Source of the DNA: Janthinobacterium silvisoli
GTDB lineage: Bacteria > Pseudomonadota > Gammaproteobacteria > Burkholderiales > Burkholderiaceae_D
Assembly: GCF_014200725.1 (NCBI RefSeq)
Contig: NZ_JACHCL010000001.1
Coordinates: 930,001-994,000 of the forward strand
Length of the DNA stretch: 64,000 nucleotides
Direction of reading: 5' to 3'
The translations under genes and the position numbers were made by a program. Shown here one piece after another: positions 30,688 through 40,974 of this stretch (within the stretch, counting starts at the first letter, position 1; every line of letters begins with the position of its first letter). The notes below the pieces were generated by a model, which was given only the letters and a program-made list of their open reading frames with translations, ran no database searches and had not been told where the DNA came from.

Positions 30688-32415
30688 TTACAAGTCCTCC
30701 GAACCGAGCATCATTTCGGACAGGCCTTTGCCGGCTTTCACCATGGGCCACACGTTTTCAGACTGGTCTGTAATAAAGTTCATGAACACCAGCCTGTCCT
30801 TCAAGCCGAACGCTTCTTTCAGGGCGCCATCGACGTCGCCCGGTTTCTCGATTTTCATGCCCACGTGGCCATACGCTTCGGCCAGTTTTTCAAAGTCGGG
30901 CAGCGAATCCATATAGGACTCGGAATAGCGCGAACCGTAATCGATCTCTTGCCACTGGCGCACCATGCCGAGGAAACGGTTGTTGAGCATGATGATCTTT
31001 GGCGTCAAGTGATACTGCTTGCAAGTCGCCAATTCCTGGATACACATCTGGATCGAGCCTTCGCCCGTGATGCAGGCTACCGTCGCGTCCGGATTGGCCA
31101 TCTGCACGCCCATGGCGTACGGCAAGCCGACCCCCATAGTGCCCAGGCCGCCGGAATTGATCCAGCGGCGCGGCTTGTCGAAACGATAGTATTGCGCAGC
31201 CCACATCTGGTGCTGGCCCACGTCGGACGTAATAAATGCATCGCCCTTGGTGATCTGGAACACTTTTTCGACCACTGATTGCGGCTTGATGACCAGGTCC
31301 GAAGTCGGATATTTCAGGCAGTCGCGGCCGCGCCATTCAGCGATCTGTTTCCACCAGTTCGACAGCGCATTGACGTTGGGCTTGGCTTCCGCCGCATCGA
31401 GCTGCGCCAGGAATTCGATCAGCACATCCTTGACGTTGCCGACGATGGGAATATCGACTTTCACGCGCTTGGAAATTGACGATGGATCGATATCCACGTG
31501 AATGATCTTGCGCGGGTGCGAGGCAAAATGTTTCGGGTTGCCGATCACCCTGTCATCGAAACGGGCGCCGATGGCGATCAAGACGTCGCAGTTCTGCATC
31601 GCCATGTTCGCTTCATAGGTGCCGTGCATGCCGGGCATGCCGACAAACTGCTCGCTCGAAGCGCGGTAAGCGCCCAGGCCCATCAAAGTGTTGGTGCACG
31701 GGAAACCCAGGCGGTCGACCAGCTTGTTCAGTTCAGGGGCGGCATTGGCCAGTATCACGCCGCCGCCTGTGTAGATCATCGGCCGTTCGGCTTGCAGCAG
31801 CAATTGCACGGCCTTGCGGATCTGGCCTGAATGGCCCTTGTCGACCGGACGGTAAGAGCGCATCTCGACTTCCTTCGGATAGTCGAAATGGCATTTGTGC
31901 ATGCTGATATCTTTCGGGATATCGACCAGCACGGGGCCGGGACGGCCCGTCTTGGCAATAAAGAAAGCTTTCTTGATCGTCGCCGCCAGGTCCTTGACGT
32001 CCTTCACGAGGAAGTTGTGCTTGACCACCGGGCGCGTGATGCCGACCGTATCGCATTCCTGGAAGGCATCCTGGCCAATCGCGTGGCTGGGCACCTGGCC
32101 GGAAATGACCACCATCGGGATCGAATCCATGTACGCGGTCGACAGCCCCGTGACGGCATTGGTCACGCCGGGGCCGGATGTCACGATGGCAACGCCAACC
32201 TTGTTCGAGCTGCGCGAATAGGCATCGGCAGCGTGCACGGCGGCCTGCTCGTGGCGTACCAGGATATGCTGGAATTTGTTTTGCTGAAAGATGGCGTCGT
32301 AGATGTAGAGTACGGCTCCGCCCGGATATCCAAAGACGTGCTCGACGCCCTCTTCAGCCAGACAACGCACGACAATTTCTGCGCCAGTAATCGGTATTGT
32401 TGCTTCGGTATTCAT
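30688..32415 (-). CDS. ilvI: Acetolactate synthase large (catalytic) subunit
   Basis: A 575-residue thiamine-diphosphate enzyme that starts valine, leucine and isoleucine synthesis. It shows the N-terminal pyrimidine-binding domain with GYPGGAVLYIYDAI and the catalytic Glu in RHEQAAVHAADAYSR, a central FAD domain with PMVVISGQVP, and the C-terminal diphosphate motif. That motif reads GEGSIQM...NNRFLG, with Glu in place of the more usual Asp of GDGS. AAAGGA precedes the ATG. It is the first gene of the operon. The name ilvB is also used for this group. Confidence 0.96.
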   Translation of the reverse strand: MNTEATIPITGAEIVVRCLAEEGVEHVFGYPGGAVLYIYDAIFQQNKFQHILVRHEQAAVHAADAYSRSSNKVGVAIVTSGPGVTNAVTGLSTAYMDSIPMVVISGQVPSHAIGQDAFQECDTVGITRPVVKHNFLVKDVKDLAATIKKAFFIAKTGRPGPVLVDIPKDISMHKCHFDYPKEVEMRSYRPVDKGHSGQIRKAVQLLLQAERPMIYTGGGVILANAAPELNKLVDRLGFPCTNTLMGLGAYRASSEQFVGMPGMHGTYEANMAMQNCDVLIAIGARFDDRVIGNPKHFASHPRKIIHVDIDPSSISKRVKVDIPIVGNVKDVLIEFLAQLDAAEAKPNVNALSNWWKQIAEWRGRDCLKYPTSDLVIKPQSVVEKVFQITKGDAFITSDVGQHQMWAAQYYRFDKPRRWINSGGLGTMGVGLPYAMGVQMANPDATVACITGEGSIQMCIQELATCKQYHLTPKIIMLNNRFLGMVRQWQEIDYGSRYSESYMDSLPDFEKLAEAYGHVGMKIEKPGDVDGALKEAFGLKDRLVFMNFITDQSENVWPMVKAGKGLSEMMLGSEDL

Positions 32416-32913
32416 GAAACATTCCTTTCAAGGTCCATTGGAGATTGATCGGATGTTCTTTCCTGACGAAGTACGCCGTGCGCGACAGTGCTCCTGCTTC
32501 CCTTTTCATGCGGTCACGACATTTCTTTGGGCACCCATAGATACCTTACAAAACAACGCTTAACGCAACTCGTTTGGCCGGAGTTTCTGTGGCGCCTGTA
32601 CGAACCTCTCGCGCTTGTGGCGCGGGTTAGAACAAACTGCCTACAAATGAAAGCGCGTCTGGCCGCTGCTGGCGTTGTGTGCCGGGTGCGACCTGACCAT
32701 AGAGCTTTGGGGTGTTCAAAGCGTCCCATACGTTATCGCGTCGCACCATAACGGTCAAGGAAAATGTCATCAGCTTTTAATTTTTGCGCACTTCATATGG
32801 AAAAATCATGCGGAAACGCACATTTTTTGCTAGCATGCGCTCAGTTTATAAAAAGCATACCCGCCTTCCCTTCAGCCCACAGCACACGCAGCCGCTAGCT
32901 CGTCCCATACCGC
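32416..32913. other. Divergent intergenic region between ilvI and the sigma-factor gene
   Basis: A 498-base gap with no convincing gene. It must hold the divergent promoters of the ilv operon (minus) and the sigma cassette (plus). Base composition falls to AT-rich between about 32755 and 32860. No leader peptide rich in Val/Leu/Ile codons and no attenuator was recognised by eye. Confidence 0.6.
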
Positions 32914-33483
32914 ATGGCAACAGACAAAGAATTATCCGACTTTCTAGAAAATGTCGAGCGGCGCGCTTTCAAGCAGGCCGCCTACGCGGTCCGCAAGGAA
33001 GAGTCAGCACTCGATATCGTGCAAGACGCCATGATCAAGCTGGCCGAAAAGTACGGCGACAAACCCGCCGCCGAACTGCCCATGCTGTTTCAGCGCATAC
33101 TGCAGAACACCATCCTCGATTATTTCCGCCGCGAAAAGGTGCGCAACACCTGGGTCAGCCTGTTTTCAGGCATGAAACCGGCCGGGGACGAGCATGAAGA
33201 TTTTGAATTACTTGATACTTACGAAGCAGAACAGGGGTCCAGCGCCGCAGAATCTTCGGCCGATCAGGTCGAACGCGCACAGATACTCGATTTGATCGAT
33301 GCAGAGGTACAAAAACTGCCCGCGCGTCAACGCGAAGCGTTCCTCATGCGTTATTGGCAGGACATGGATGTGGCTGAAACAGCGGAAGCGATGGGTTGCT
33401 CCGAAGGCAGCGTGAAAACACATTGCTCAAGAGCTACGCACACGCTCGCCGAATCGCTGAAAGCCAAGGGAATAAAACTATGA
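32914..33483 (+). CDS. RNA polymerase sigma factor, ECF (sigma-70 family)
   Basis: A 189-residue alternative sigma factor. Region 2 is recognisable at ALDIVQDAMIKLAEKYG and MLFQRILQNTILDYFRRE. Region 4 with its helix-turn-helix is LPARQREAFLMRYWQDMDVA followed by ETAEAMGCSEGSVKTHCSRA. An acidic linker (about 92-120) joins them. No strong Shine-Dalgarno is seen. Its stop overlaps the next start (ATGA), tying it to a single-helix protein that could be its anti-sigma factor; that role is inference. Confidence 0.9.
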   Translation: MATDKELSDFLENVERRAFKQAAYAVRKEESALDIVQDAMIKLAEKYGDKPAAELPMLFQRILQNTILDYFRREKVRNTWVSLFSGMKPAGDEHEDFELLDTYEAEQGSSAAESSADQVERAQILDLIDAEVQKLPARQREAFLMRYWQDMDVAETAEAMGCSEGSVKTHCSRATHTLAESLKAKGIKL

Positions 33484-33884
33484 ATACCGACGATCTCAAT
33501 TTCGCTTACAAAGTGCGCCACGCACTAAACGAAAAACTCGACGACCTGCCCGCATCGACCACCGATCGCCTGGCATTGGCACGCAAAGCGGCCTTATCGC
33601 GCAAGAAGGCGGACGCCCCCGTCAAGGTGTTGGCGCGCCAGAACGTGCTGGCCGGCATCGCCACCCATTTCTTTGCAGAACCGATGGCCTGGCTGACACG
33701 CATGAGCGTGATCATCCCGCTGCTGTTGCTGGTGGCTGGCTTGACGGGCATTTATCAGTTCGAACAGGAACAGCGCGTGGCTGAACTGGCTGAACTCGAC
33801 GCCGCCGTGCTGTCGGACGAACTGCCCCTGTCCGCGTATATGGACCATGGCTTCAATGCCTACCTGACGAAACGCGAGCAATAA
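33480..33884 (+). CDS. DUF3619-family single-helix membrane protein (possible anti-sigma)
   Basis: A 134-residue protein: a cytoplasmic N-terminal 75 residues with two amphipathic helices (NFAYKVRHALNEKLDDLPAS), one membrane helix (about 77-97, MSVIIPLLLLVAGLTGIYQF), and a short acidic external tail ending YMDHGFNAYLTKREQ. This matches DUF3619 proteins, which in betaproteobacteria follow an ECF sigma gene. The four-base overlap with the sigma gene suggests stoichiometric coupling. The anti-sigma role is inferred from context and topology. Confidence 0.8.
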   Translation: MNTDDLNFAYKVRHALNEKLDDLPASTTDRLALARKAALSRKKADAPVKVLARQNVLAGIATHFFAEPMAWLTRMSVIIPLLLLVAGLTGIYQFEQEQRVAELAELDAAVLSDELPLSAYMDHGFNAYLTKREQ

Positions 33885-33886
33885 GC

Positions 33887-34657
33887 ATGGCCGGTAACAG
33901 CGTACGCAAAGGCTTGCTGGCCGCCGGTATCGGCGTGGGCGCCTGCGCCCTGGCCGGTGTCGCCTGGTTCAGCAACCACTCTTCGGCACCGCCAGCGGCG
34001 CCGGTGGCCAACAGCACAGCGTCTGCGGCAGCTTCTGCCACGGCTTCTGCAAGCACCGGCAAGCCCGGCGTGCCACGCACGGCCGGCAAGGGCGGCACGG
34101 CGAAGTCCACCGACAATCCCCTGTGGGCCAATCTGTCGCATCCGCAACAGGAAGCGCTGGCGCCGCTGGCTGCTGAATGGAACAAGCTGTCGGCATTGCG
34201 CAAGCAGAAATGGCTGGACATCGCCAGCCGCTTTGCTTCCATGAAACCCGACGAGCAGGCGCGCGTACATGAACGCATGCGCGAGTGGATCAAACTTACT
34301 CCTGAGCAACGCCGCATGGTGCGTGAAAACTATGCACGCGCCAAACGCATCGATCCCGGTGAAAAAACCCTGCAATGGGAACAATACCAGCAGTTGCCGG
34401 AAGAACAAAAGAAAAAGCTGGCGGCCGAACCCGTGCCGAAAAAGCCTGCAAACAAATTGCTGCCAGCTCATCCTGGGGTGATCATGGCGCCTGCCGCGCC
34501 TATTATTAACGCGGTTGCTGCACCCATGCCAGTCAGCCCGGCTGCGGTACCAGCCTCAGCACCAGCGGCAGTGACGCCGCCGGCTGATCCGGCTGCAACC
34601 GCGCCCGTCGCGCCTCCCCCTGCTATGCCTACGCCATCGCCCACCAATGCCAAATAG
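33887..34657 (+). CDS. DUF3106-domain exported protein
   Basis: A 256-residue protein with an N-terminal membrane anchor or signal (about 8-28). A low-complexity Ala/Ser/Thr linker follows (40-70). The DUF3106 core (about 76-170) is LWANLSHPQQEALAPLAAEW, KWLDIASRFASMKPDEQARV and ERMREWIKLTPEQRRMVREN, a set of short helices each ending in (L/M)(T/S/K)P(E/D). The tail is Pro/Ala-rich. It lies two bases after the DUF3619 gene. Function is unknown; the same gene trio recurs in Burkholderiales. Confidence 0.8.
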   Translation: MAGNSVRKGLLAAGIGVGACALAGVAWFSNHSSAPPAAPVANSTASAAASATASASTGKPGVPRTAGKGGTAKSTDNPLWANLSHPQQEALAPLAAEWNKLSALRKQKWLDIASRFASMKPDEQARVHERMREWIKLTPEQRRMVRENYARAKRIDPGEKTLQWEQYQQLPEEQKKKLAAEPVPKKPANKLLPAHPGVIMAPAAPIINAVAAPMPVSPAAVPASAPAAVTPPADPAATAPVAPPPAMPTPSPTNAK

Positions 34658-35183
34658 CACACCAGCCGCCAGCAGCCACTCCATCCCCACGATCAAGCGC
34701 CGCCTGATTTCCATGGTGTATGAGTCGCTGCTGGCACTGGCCGTGCTGTTCCTGCCCTTCCTGCTGTTTGAACTGGCCGTGCAAGGCGCCCACACACCGT
34801 TGACCGAGCACATGCGCCAATGCCTGGCTTTCCTCGTCATGGGCGCCTATTTCATCCATCAATGGAGCCGCGAAGGCCAGACCCTGGCCATGAAGACCTG
34901 GCGTTTGAAAGTGGTGCTACCGGGCCATGCCCATGTGCCCTTGCGCATCGCCACCTACCGCTACATCCTGGCCTGGATGTGGCTGCTGCCCGCGCTGCTG
35001 GTGTCGTATGTGCTGGACTTGCAGCACTGGGCGGCCCTGTCGGCGCTGGGCGTAGGCATCCTGGCCTGGTCGGCTACGGCACTGTTCACGGGTAATGGCC
35101 AATTCTTGCACGACAAGATCCTGGGCACGCAGATCGTGCAACTGCCTGCGCCGGCCAAGAAAGCCAAAAAAGCGGCTGCCTGA
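34647..35183 (+). CDS. RDD-family membrane protein
   Basis: A 178-residue membrane protein. RDD features are R18-R19 with the first helix (RRLISMVYESLLALAVLFLP), a second helix (about 62-72 onwards, ending YFIHQWSREGQTLAMK) and the conserved block GQTLAMKTWRLKVV, then GQFLHDKILGTQIV near the C-terminus. The canonical first Arg-Asp pair is Arg-Arg here. The basic C-terminus is Lys/Ala-rich. It overlaps the DUF3106 gene by 11 bases and closes the cassette. RDD proteins are proposed transporters; the substrate is unknown. Confidence 0.85.
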   Translation: MPNSTPAASSHSIPTIKRRLISMVYESLLALAVLFLPFLLFELAVQGAHTPLTEHMRQCLAFLVMGAYFIHQWSREGQTLAMKTWRLKVVLPGHAHVPLRIATYRYILAWMWLLPALLVSYVLDLQHWAALSALGVGILAWSATALFTGNGQFLHDKILGTQIVQLPAPAKKAKKAAA

Positions 35184-35254
35184 GTAGAAGTTTTAGCAGG
35201 GCTTGATCTGCATCATTGAAGTACCGGGCAGACGTGGGCGATCATGACGTCACC

Positions 35255-35673
35255 ATGCCTATCTCTCCCCTGCCCCATAGCGACCTCCACGAAACGCGGC
35301 TCGATGTCTGCACCGAAGACGAAGTCGTTCAACTGGTCCACACTTTTTATGCGGCTGCGCGCGACGACGCCATGCTGGGCCCCATCTTTGCCGCCGAGGT
35401 CAAGGATTGGGAAACCCATCTGGCGACCCTGGTCGATTTCTGGTCCGGCTTGCTGCGCGGCACCATGCGCTACCACGGCAAGCCGCTGGCGCAGCATGCG
35501 CGCATGGACAATCTCACGCCCGTTTGTTCCGCCGCTGGCTGACCCTGTTCTTTGCCACCACCGAGGGCATGGGCAACCTGGCGCTGCAGGAAAAAGCCGA
35601 CGCCATCGCCCTGCGCATTGCCGAGCGACTATGGAAAAGCTTTGCCGAGCGGCATATGCAAGCGTCGCTTTAA
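35255..35673 (+). pseudogene. Group III truncated haemoglobin, frameshifted
   Basis: Two reading frames together give one globin. The first (from the ATG at 35255) covers LVHTFYAAARDDAMLGPIFA, KDWETHLATLVDFWSGLLRG and the proximal-His region PLAQHARMDNLTP, then hits a stop at 35540-35542. The continuation LFRRWLTLFFATTEGMGNLA to WKSFAERHMQASL is in another frame, entered near 35521-35527. One missing base there would restore about 139 residues, a normal length for group III. It may be a real mutation or a base-calling error. It overlaps the end of the convergent gene by four bases. Confidence 0.75.
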
Positions 35674-36428
35674 AAGCGTTCGAAACCCAGCAGATAACGC
35701 CACTGGCCCACGGGCATGGCGCCCATCGGAATGCGGCCAATGCGCAAGCGCTTGATGGCCACCACGTCCAGGCCCACCATGCGGCACATATGGGCGATCT
35801 GGCCAGGCTGCACGTTTTTCAGGGCGAAGCGCAAGCGCGTTTCATTTTGCCAGCTGACCTTGATCGGTGGCAAAGGCTTGCCATTGAAAGGCAAGCCGTG
35901 ATTGAGCAAGGCCAGGCCGTTGTCGGCAATCTTGCCCGCCACTTCCACGATAAATTCCTGCTCCACCGTTTTCGCTTCATCGACCAGCTTGCGGGCCACG
36001 CGGAAATCCTGCGTGAATACGACCAGGCCGGAACCGTTGGTTTCCAGCGGATTGGTGATCGTCAGACCGATCAGATGGCGCTTCAAAAAACGTTGCACGG
36101 CGCTGGCTGGCACGTTTTCAGGCACAAACAAGCTTTCCGGCAACAAGCAGGCCAGGGCAGGCTTGCCATCCTTGCCGATGCCCGCATTAAAACCGGCCGG
36201 TTTGTGCAGCAATATCGTCACCGGTGGCATTTCTTCCAGGGTGGCGTTGGGCAACAGCACCACTTCCTGTTTGTCGGACACGCGTGCGCCCGCCTCTTCG
36301 ACCAGCTCACCATCAACCGTGACCCAGCCGCCCTCGATATACAGCTCGGCCTCGCGGCGCGAACAGGGCAAGTCTTCAGCCAGGCGCTTGGCCAGGCGAA
36401 CGGTGGGCATTTCTATTGGATTGGTCAT
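35670..36428 (-). CDS. RsuA/RluF-type rRNA pseudouridine synthase-like protein
   Basis: A 252-residue protein with an N-terminal S4 RNA-binding domain (about 9-57, RLAKRLAEDLPCSRREAELY) and a pseudouridine synthase domain (about 70-245) that includes TILLHKPAGF and VEQEFIVEVAGKI. The catalytic motif, normally GRLD followed by GL, reads NPLETNGSGLVVFTQD, so the catalytic Asp position holds Glu (E129) and the usual Arg is Pro. It may use Glu, or be a non-catalytic RNA-binding paralogue. The target site is unknown. Confidence 0.8.
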   Translation of the reverse strand: MTNPIEMPTVRLAKRLAEDLPCSRREAELYIEGGWVTVDGELVEEAGARVSDKQEVVLLPNATLEEMPPVTILLHKPAGFNAGIGKDGKPALACLLPESLFVPENVPASAVQRFLKRHLIGLTITNPLETNGSGLVVFTQDFRVARKLVDEAKTVEQEFIVEVAGKIADNGLALLNHGLPFNGKPLPPIKVSWQNETRLRFALKNVQPGQIAHMCRMVGLDVVAIKRLRIGRIPMGAMPVGQWRYLLGFERF

Positions 36429-36445
36429 GGATGCGTAAACAGCAA

Positions 36446-36487
36446 GGGGAGGAGAAAGCCGGTATTGTAACCGACCCGCTCCTCCCC
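36446..36487 (-). terminator. Hairpin after the isc-linked methyltransferase
   Basis: Perfect 9-bp arms GGGGAGGAG/CTCCTCCCC enclose an inner GGT/ACC stem, between the methyltransferase stop (36509) and the next start (36428). There is no T-run, so termination is likely but not certain. Confidence 0.55.
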
Positions 36488-36508
36488 TCGTTTGCGATTA
36501 GCAAGGGC

Positions 36509-37426
36509 TTAGGCGTTTGCCTTGGCCAATTCCTCGGCAAAGAAACGGTGGCCCATTTCTTCCAGGCCCAAAGTCTGCAACACTTCCTGCAGGCGCTCGG
36601 TCGGACGCTGGCGCGGCAAGTTCTTGTAGCTGGCGATGATCAATTCATTCTTCATCGAATGCTCCCAGCCCACCAGTTCGGTCACGCTGACCTGGTAGCC
36701 ATGGGCTTCCAGTTGCAAACAGCGCAGCACGTTGGTGATCTGGCTGCCAAACTCGCGCGTGTGCAGCGGGTGGCGCCACAGTTCCGTCAAGACACTCTTG
36801 CCCAGGCTCTTGCCCTTGTTCTTCTTCAGCACGGACGCCACTTCGGCCTGGCAGCACGGCACCAGCACCATGAATTTTGCCTTTTTCTTCAAGGCAAAAT
36901 GGATGGCGTCATCGGTGGCAGTGTTGCACGCATGCAAGGCCGTGACGATATCGATCTGCTTGGGCAGCAAGTTCGATTCCGTCGATTCCGCCACGGACAG
37001 CGGCAGGAAAGACATGCCCGGGAAGTTGAATTTCTTCGCCAGCTCTTGCGAGCGCTGCACCAGCTCTTCGCGCGTCTCGATACCGTAGATGTGCGAGCCG
37101 TCGTTGCCGTTCTTGAAGAACAGGTCATACAGGATGAACCCAAGATAGGATTTACCTGCGCCATGGTCCACCAGGGAAACACCGGGGTGGTCCAGCTGCA
37201 CTTCGCGCAGCAGCGGCTCGATGAACTGCGTCAAGTGGTATACCTGCTTGAGCTTGCGGCGGCTATCCTGGTTCATCTTGCCGTCGCGCGTCAGGATATG
37301 CAATTCCTGCAGCAAGGCGATCGACTGGCCATCCTTGATCTCGGGCATATTGCTGGCGGCCGTGATCACGTCTTTCGGTGCAGCGACCACGTTAGCGGCT
37401 GGCGCCGCCCCCTTAGCGCGCTTCAT
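36509..37426 (-). CDS. SAM-dependent methyltransferase (Methyltransf_32-like)
   Basis: A 305-residue protein with a class I methyltransferase core. The SAM-binding loop is LVDHGAGKSYLGFILYD (about 85-101), the acidic ribose contact is in YGIETREELV, and IDIVTALHACNTATDDAIHF followed by FMVLVPCCQAEV matches the METTL25/RRNAD1-type Methyltransf_32 domain. The substrate is unknown. It overlaps the 3' end of iscX by 14 bases and so is probably the last gene of the isc transcript, an unusual addition. Confidence 0.8.
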   Translation of the reverse strand: MKRAKGAAPAANVVAAPKDVITAASNMPEIKDGQSIALLQELHILTRDGKMNQDSRRKLKQVYHLTQFIEPLLREVQLDHPGVSLVDHGAGKSYLGFILYDLFFKNGNDGSHIYGIETREELVQRSQELAKKFNFPGMSFLPLSVAESTESNLLPKQIDIVTALHACNTATDDAIHFALKKKAKFMVLVPCCQAEVASVLKKNKGKSLGKSVLTELWRHPLHTREFGSQITNVLRCLQLEAHGYQVSVTELVGWEHSMKNELIIASYKNLPRQRPTERLQEVLQTLGLEEMGHRFFAEELAKANA

Positions 37427-37619
37427 CGATCCACGCCATCTGGATTGCTTCCAGCACTTTTTCGCCGCCGCGCGTATGGTCGTCGTCGAAGCCGTCCAGG
37501 CTCACCACCCAGTTATGCAGGTCGGTGAAACGCACGCTCAACGGATCGATGTCCGGGTGCGTATCGTACAGGGCCTCGGCAATCGCCGTGATGTCGGACC
37601 ATTTCATCGTCGTTGCCAT
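37413..37619 (-). CDS. iscX: Fe-S cluster assembly protein IscX
   Basis: A 68-residue small acidic protein that binds IscS and modulates cluster assembly. The sequence matches the family throughout: MKWSDITAIAEALYDTHPDI, RFTDLHNWVVSLDGFDDD and EKVLEAIQMAWIDE. The ATG at 37619 is one base after the fdx stop; an ATG four codons in is also possible and is closer to the common 66-residue form. It is the last canonical gene of the isc operon. Confidence 0.95.
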   Translation of the reverse strand: MATTMKWSDITAIAEALYDTHPDIDPLSVRFTDLHNWVVSLDGFDDDHTRGGEKVLEAIQMAWIDEAR

Positions 37620-37620
37620 A

Positions 37621-37962
37621 TTAGTGGCTGCCTTCGCTGACCTGGTTGATCGTGTATTTCGGGATTTCAACGACGAGGTCTTCCTCGGCGACGATCGACT
37701 GGCAGGACAGGCGCGACACGGCTTCCAGGCCCCAGGCCTTGTCCAGCATGTCTTCTTCCAGTTCCGTCGCTTCGTTCAGCGAGGCGATGCCTTCGCGCAC
37801 CAGCACGTGGCAAGTGGTGCAAGCGCACGATTTTTCGCAGGCGTGCTCGATGTCGATGTCGTTTTCCAGCAGGATGTCGCAGATGGACTTGCCGGCTGGC
37901 GCCTCGATCACGGCGCCGTCCGGGCACAGTTTGGCGTGAGGCAGGATAACGATTTGTGGCAT
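37621..37962 (-). CDS. fdx: ISC-type 2Fe-2S ferredoxin
   Basis: A 113-residue adrenodoxin-type ferredoxin that supplies electrons to the Isc machinery. The 2Fe-2S ligands are C42, C48, C51 and C87 (CEKSCACTTCHV and SRLSCQS). The C-terminal YTINQVSEGSH tail fits the Isc-associated type. It is preceded by a hairpin-containing spacer after hscA and abuts iscX. Confidence 0.97.
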   Translation of the reverse strand: MPQIVILPHAKLCPDGAVIEAPAGKSICDILLENDIDIEHACEKSCACTTCHVLVREGIASLNEATELEEDMLDKAWGLEAVSRLSCQSIVAEEDLVVEIPKYTINQVSEGSH

Positions 37963-37989
37963 GGTTTCTTCTTTCAGTCTGTCATTCGG

Positions 37990-38020
37990 AGCGCGCCGGC
38001 AAGCTATGCCGCGGCGCGCT
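37990..38020 (-). other. Hairpin in the hscA-fdx spacer
   Basis: AGCGCGCCG and CGGCGCGCT are perfect 9-bp arms around a 13-base loop in the 69-base gap. It may stabilise or process the polycistronic mRNA. Confidence 0.6.
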
Positions 38021-38031
38021 GTTCTGTATTG

Positions 38032-39912
<1,881 letters not shown>

Positions 39913-40017
39913 TGTATTCGTGCCTCGATTAATTTTTTGCGTGATACTGCGCTTGGTACTGCGCCTGATGCCTTGAAACGGTAGCGCGCATTATAAGGCG
40001 CGGGTGAAACTCACGCT

Positions 40018-40533
40018 TCAGGCTTCGATGGCCTCAAAGGCGAAACGCACTTCTTCGCCGAACTTGTCGAGGAACATCAAGGCGCGCACGCTTTGCGCCG
40101 CGTTGACATAGTCTGCCGCGTCAAGCTGGGCGCCGACCTGGGCCAGCAGGGTCTTGCGTTCGCCGCGCAGCTGGCGGTCCAGTGCGTCGAGCGCCTCGGC
40201 ATCCTTGCCGGCGCGCGCATCACCCAGTTCTTCGCGCCACTCCATCTGCTGCATCAAGAAGCTGACCGGCATGGCTGTGTTCGATTCCGTCTGCAAATCG
40301 ACGCCATTAAGTTCGCACAGGTATTGCGCGCGCTTTTGCGGACTTTTCAGGGTTTGGTAGGCTTCATTGGCGCGCGTCGCCCATTGCATGGCCACGCGCT
40401 TTTCCGCACTGCTGGCGTTGATGAAGCGGTCGGGGTGTACCTTGCCCTGTACGTCGCGGTAGGCGGAGTCGAGTGCGCCCAGGTCCAGCGCGAATTGCGC
40501 CGGCAACTGGAATAATTCAAAGTGGTTTTGCAT
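40018..40533 (-). CDS. hscB: Fe-S protein assembly co-chaperone HscB
   Basis: A 171-residue J-type co-chaperone that recruits IscU to HscA. The J domain (about 4-75) contains HPD in GKVHPDRFINAS, and the C-terminal helical bundle includes FLMQQMEWREELGDARA, typical of HscB. The start at 40533 gives MQNHFELFQLPAQF, the family N-terminus; a longer upstream frame has no family similarity. It lies between iscA and hscA as expected. Confidence 0.96.
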   Translation of the reverse strand: MQNHFELFQLPAQFALDLGALDSAYRDVQGKVHPDRFINASSAEKRVAMQWATRANEAYQTLKSPQKRAQYLCELNGVDLQTESNTAMPVSFLMQQMEWREELGDARAGKDAEALDALDRQLRGERKTLLAQVGAQLDAADYVNAAQSVRALMFLDKFGEEVRFAFEAIEA

Positions 40534-40600
40534 AATGGTCAGTGGTCGCTGTGCCTCAATCGATGAGTACAGCGGCACCGACCGGGGTCCTGCTTGCGTC

Positions 40601-40921
40601 TTAGATGCGGAAACTCTCGCCGCAGCCGCAGGCATCTTTTTCGTTTGGATTATGGAACTTGAAGCCTTCGTTCAAGCCTTCGCGCGCGAAATCGAGTTCC
40701 GTGCCGTCGATATACGGCAGGCTTTTCGGATCGACGAAAACTTTCACGCCGTGCGACTCGAAGACGCTGTCTTCTTCCGCCACTTCATCGACGTATTCCA
40801 GCTTGTAGGCCAGGCCCGAGCAGCCCGTGGTACGCACGCCAAAGCGCAGGCCCATGCCCTTGCCGCGACGTTCGATGTAACGGTTGATGTGCTTTGCCGC
40901 TTTTTCGGTCAGTGTAATCAT
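40601..40921 (-). CDS. iscA: Iron-sulphur cluster assembly protein IscA
   Basis: A 106-residue A-type carrier. The three conserved cysteines are present: C34 ([10 protein letters not shown]) and the C-terminal C98 and C100 (DACGCGESF). The N-terminus [12 protein letters not shown] is typical. GGAGA sits just upstream of the ATG at 40921; a longer open frame into the iscU region is spurious. Length matches E. coli IscA (107). Confidence 0.97.
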   Translation of the reverse strand: MITLTEKAAKHINRYIERRGKGMGLRFGVRTTGCSGLAYKLEYVDEVAEEDSVFESHGVKVFVDPKSLPYIDGTELDFAREGLNEGFKFHNPNEKDACGCGESFRI

Positions 40922-40936
40922 GTATTTCTCCGCGCC

Positions 40937-40961
40937 TGCCCCGGCCTTGCGGCGCGGGGCA
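40937..40961 (-). other. Hairpin in the iscU-iscA spacer
   Basis: On the minus strand TGCCCCGCGCC-GCAA-GGCCGGGGCA forms a GC-rich stem with one bulge and a GNRA (GCAA) loop, 15 bases upstream of iscA. It may stabilise the upstream mRNA. Confidence 0.6.
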
Positions 40962-40974
40962 CTCTGCCAGGGTA

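Noticed and set aside
32514..32729. A 71-codon minus-strand frame upstream of ilvI as an attenuator leader peptide
   Set aside because: It has no run of Val, Leu or Ile codons and no adjoining terminator/antiterminator structure was found.
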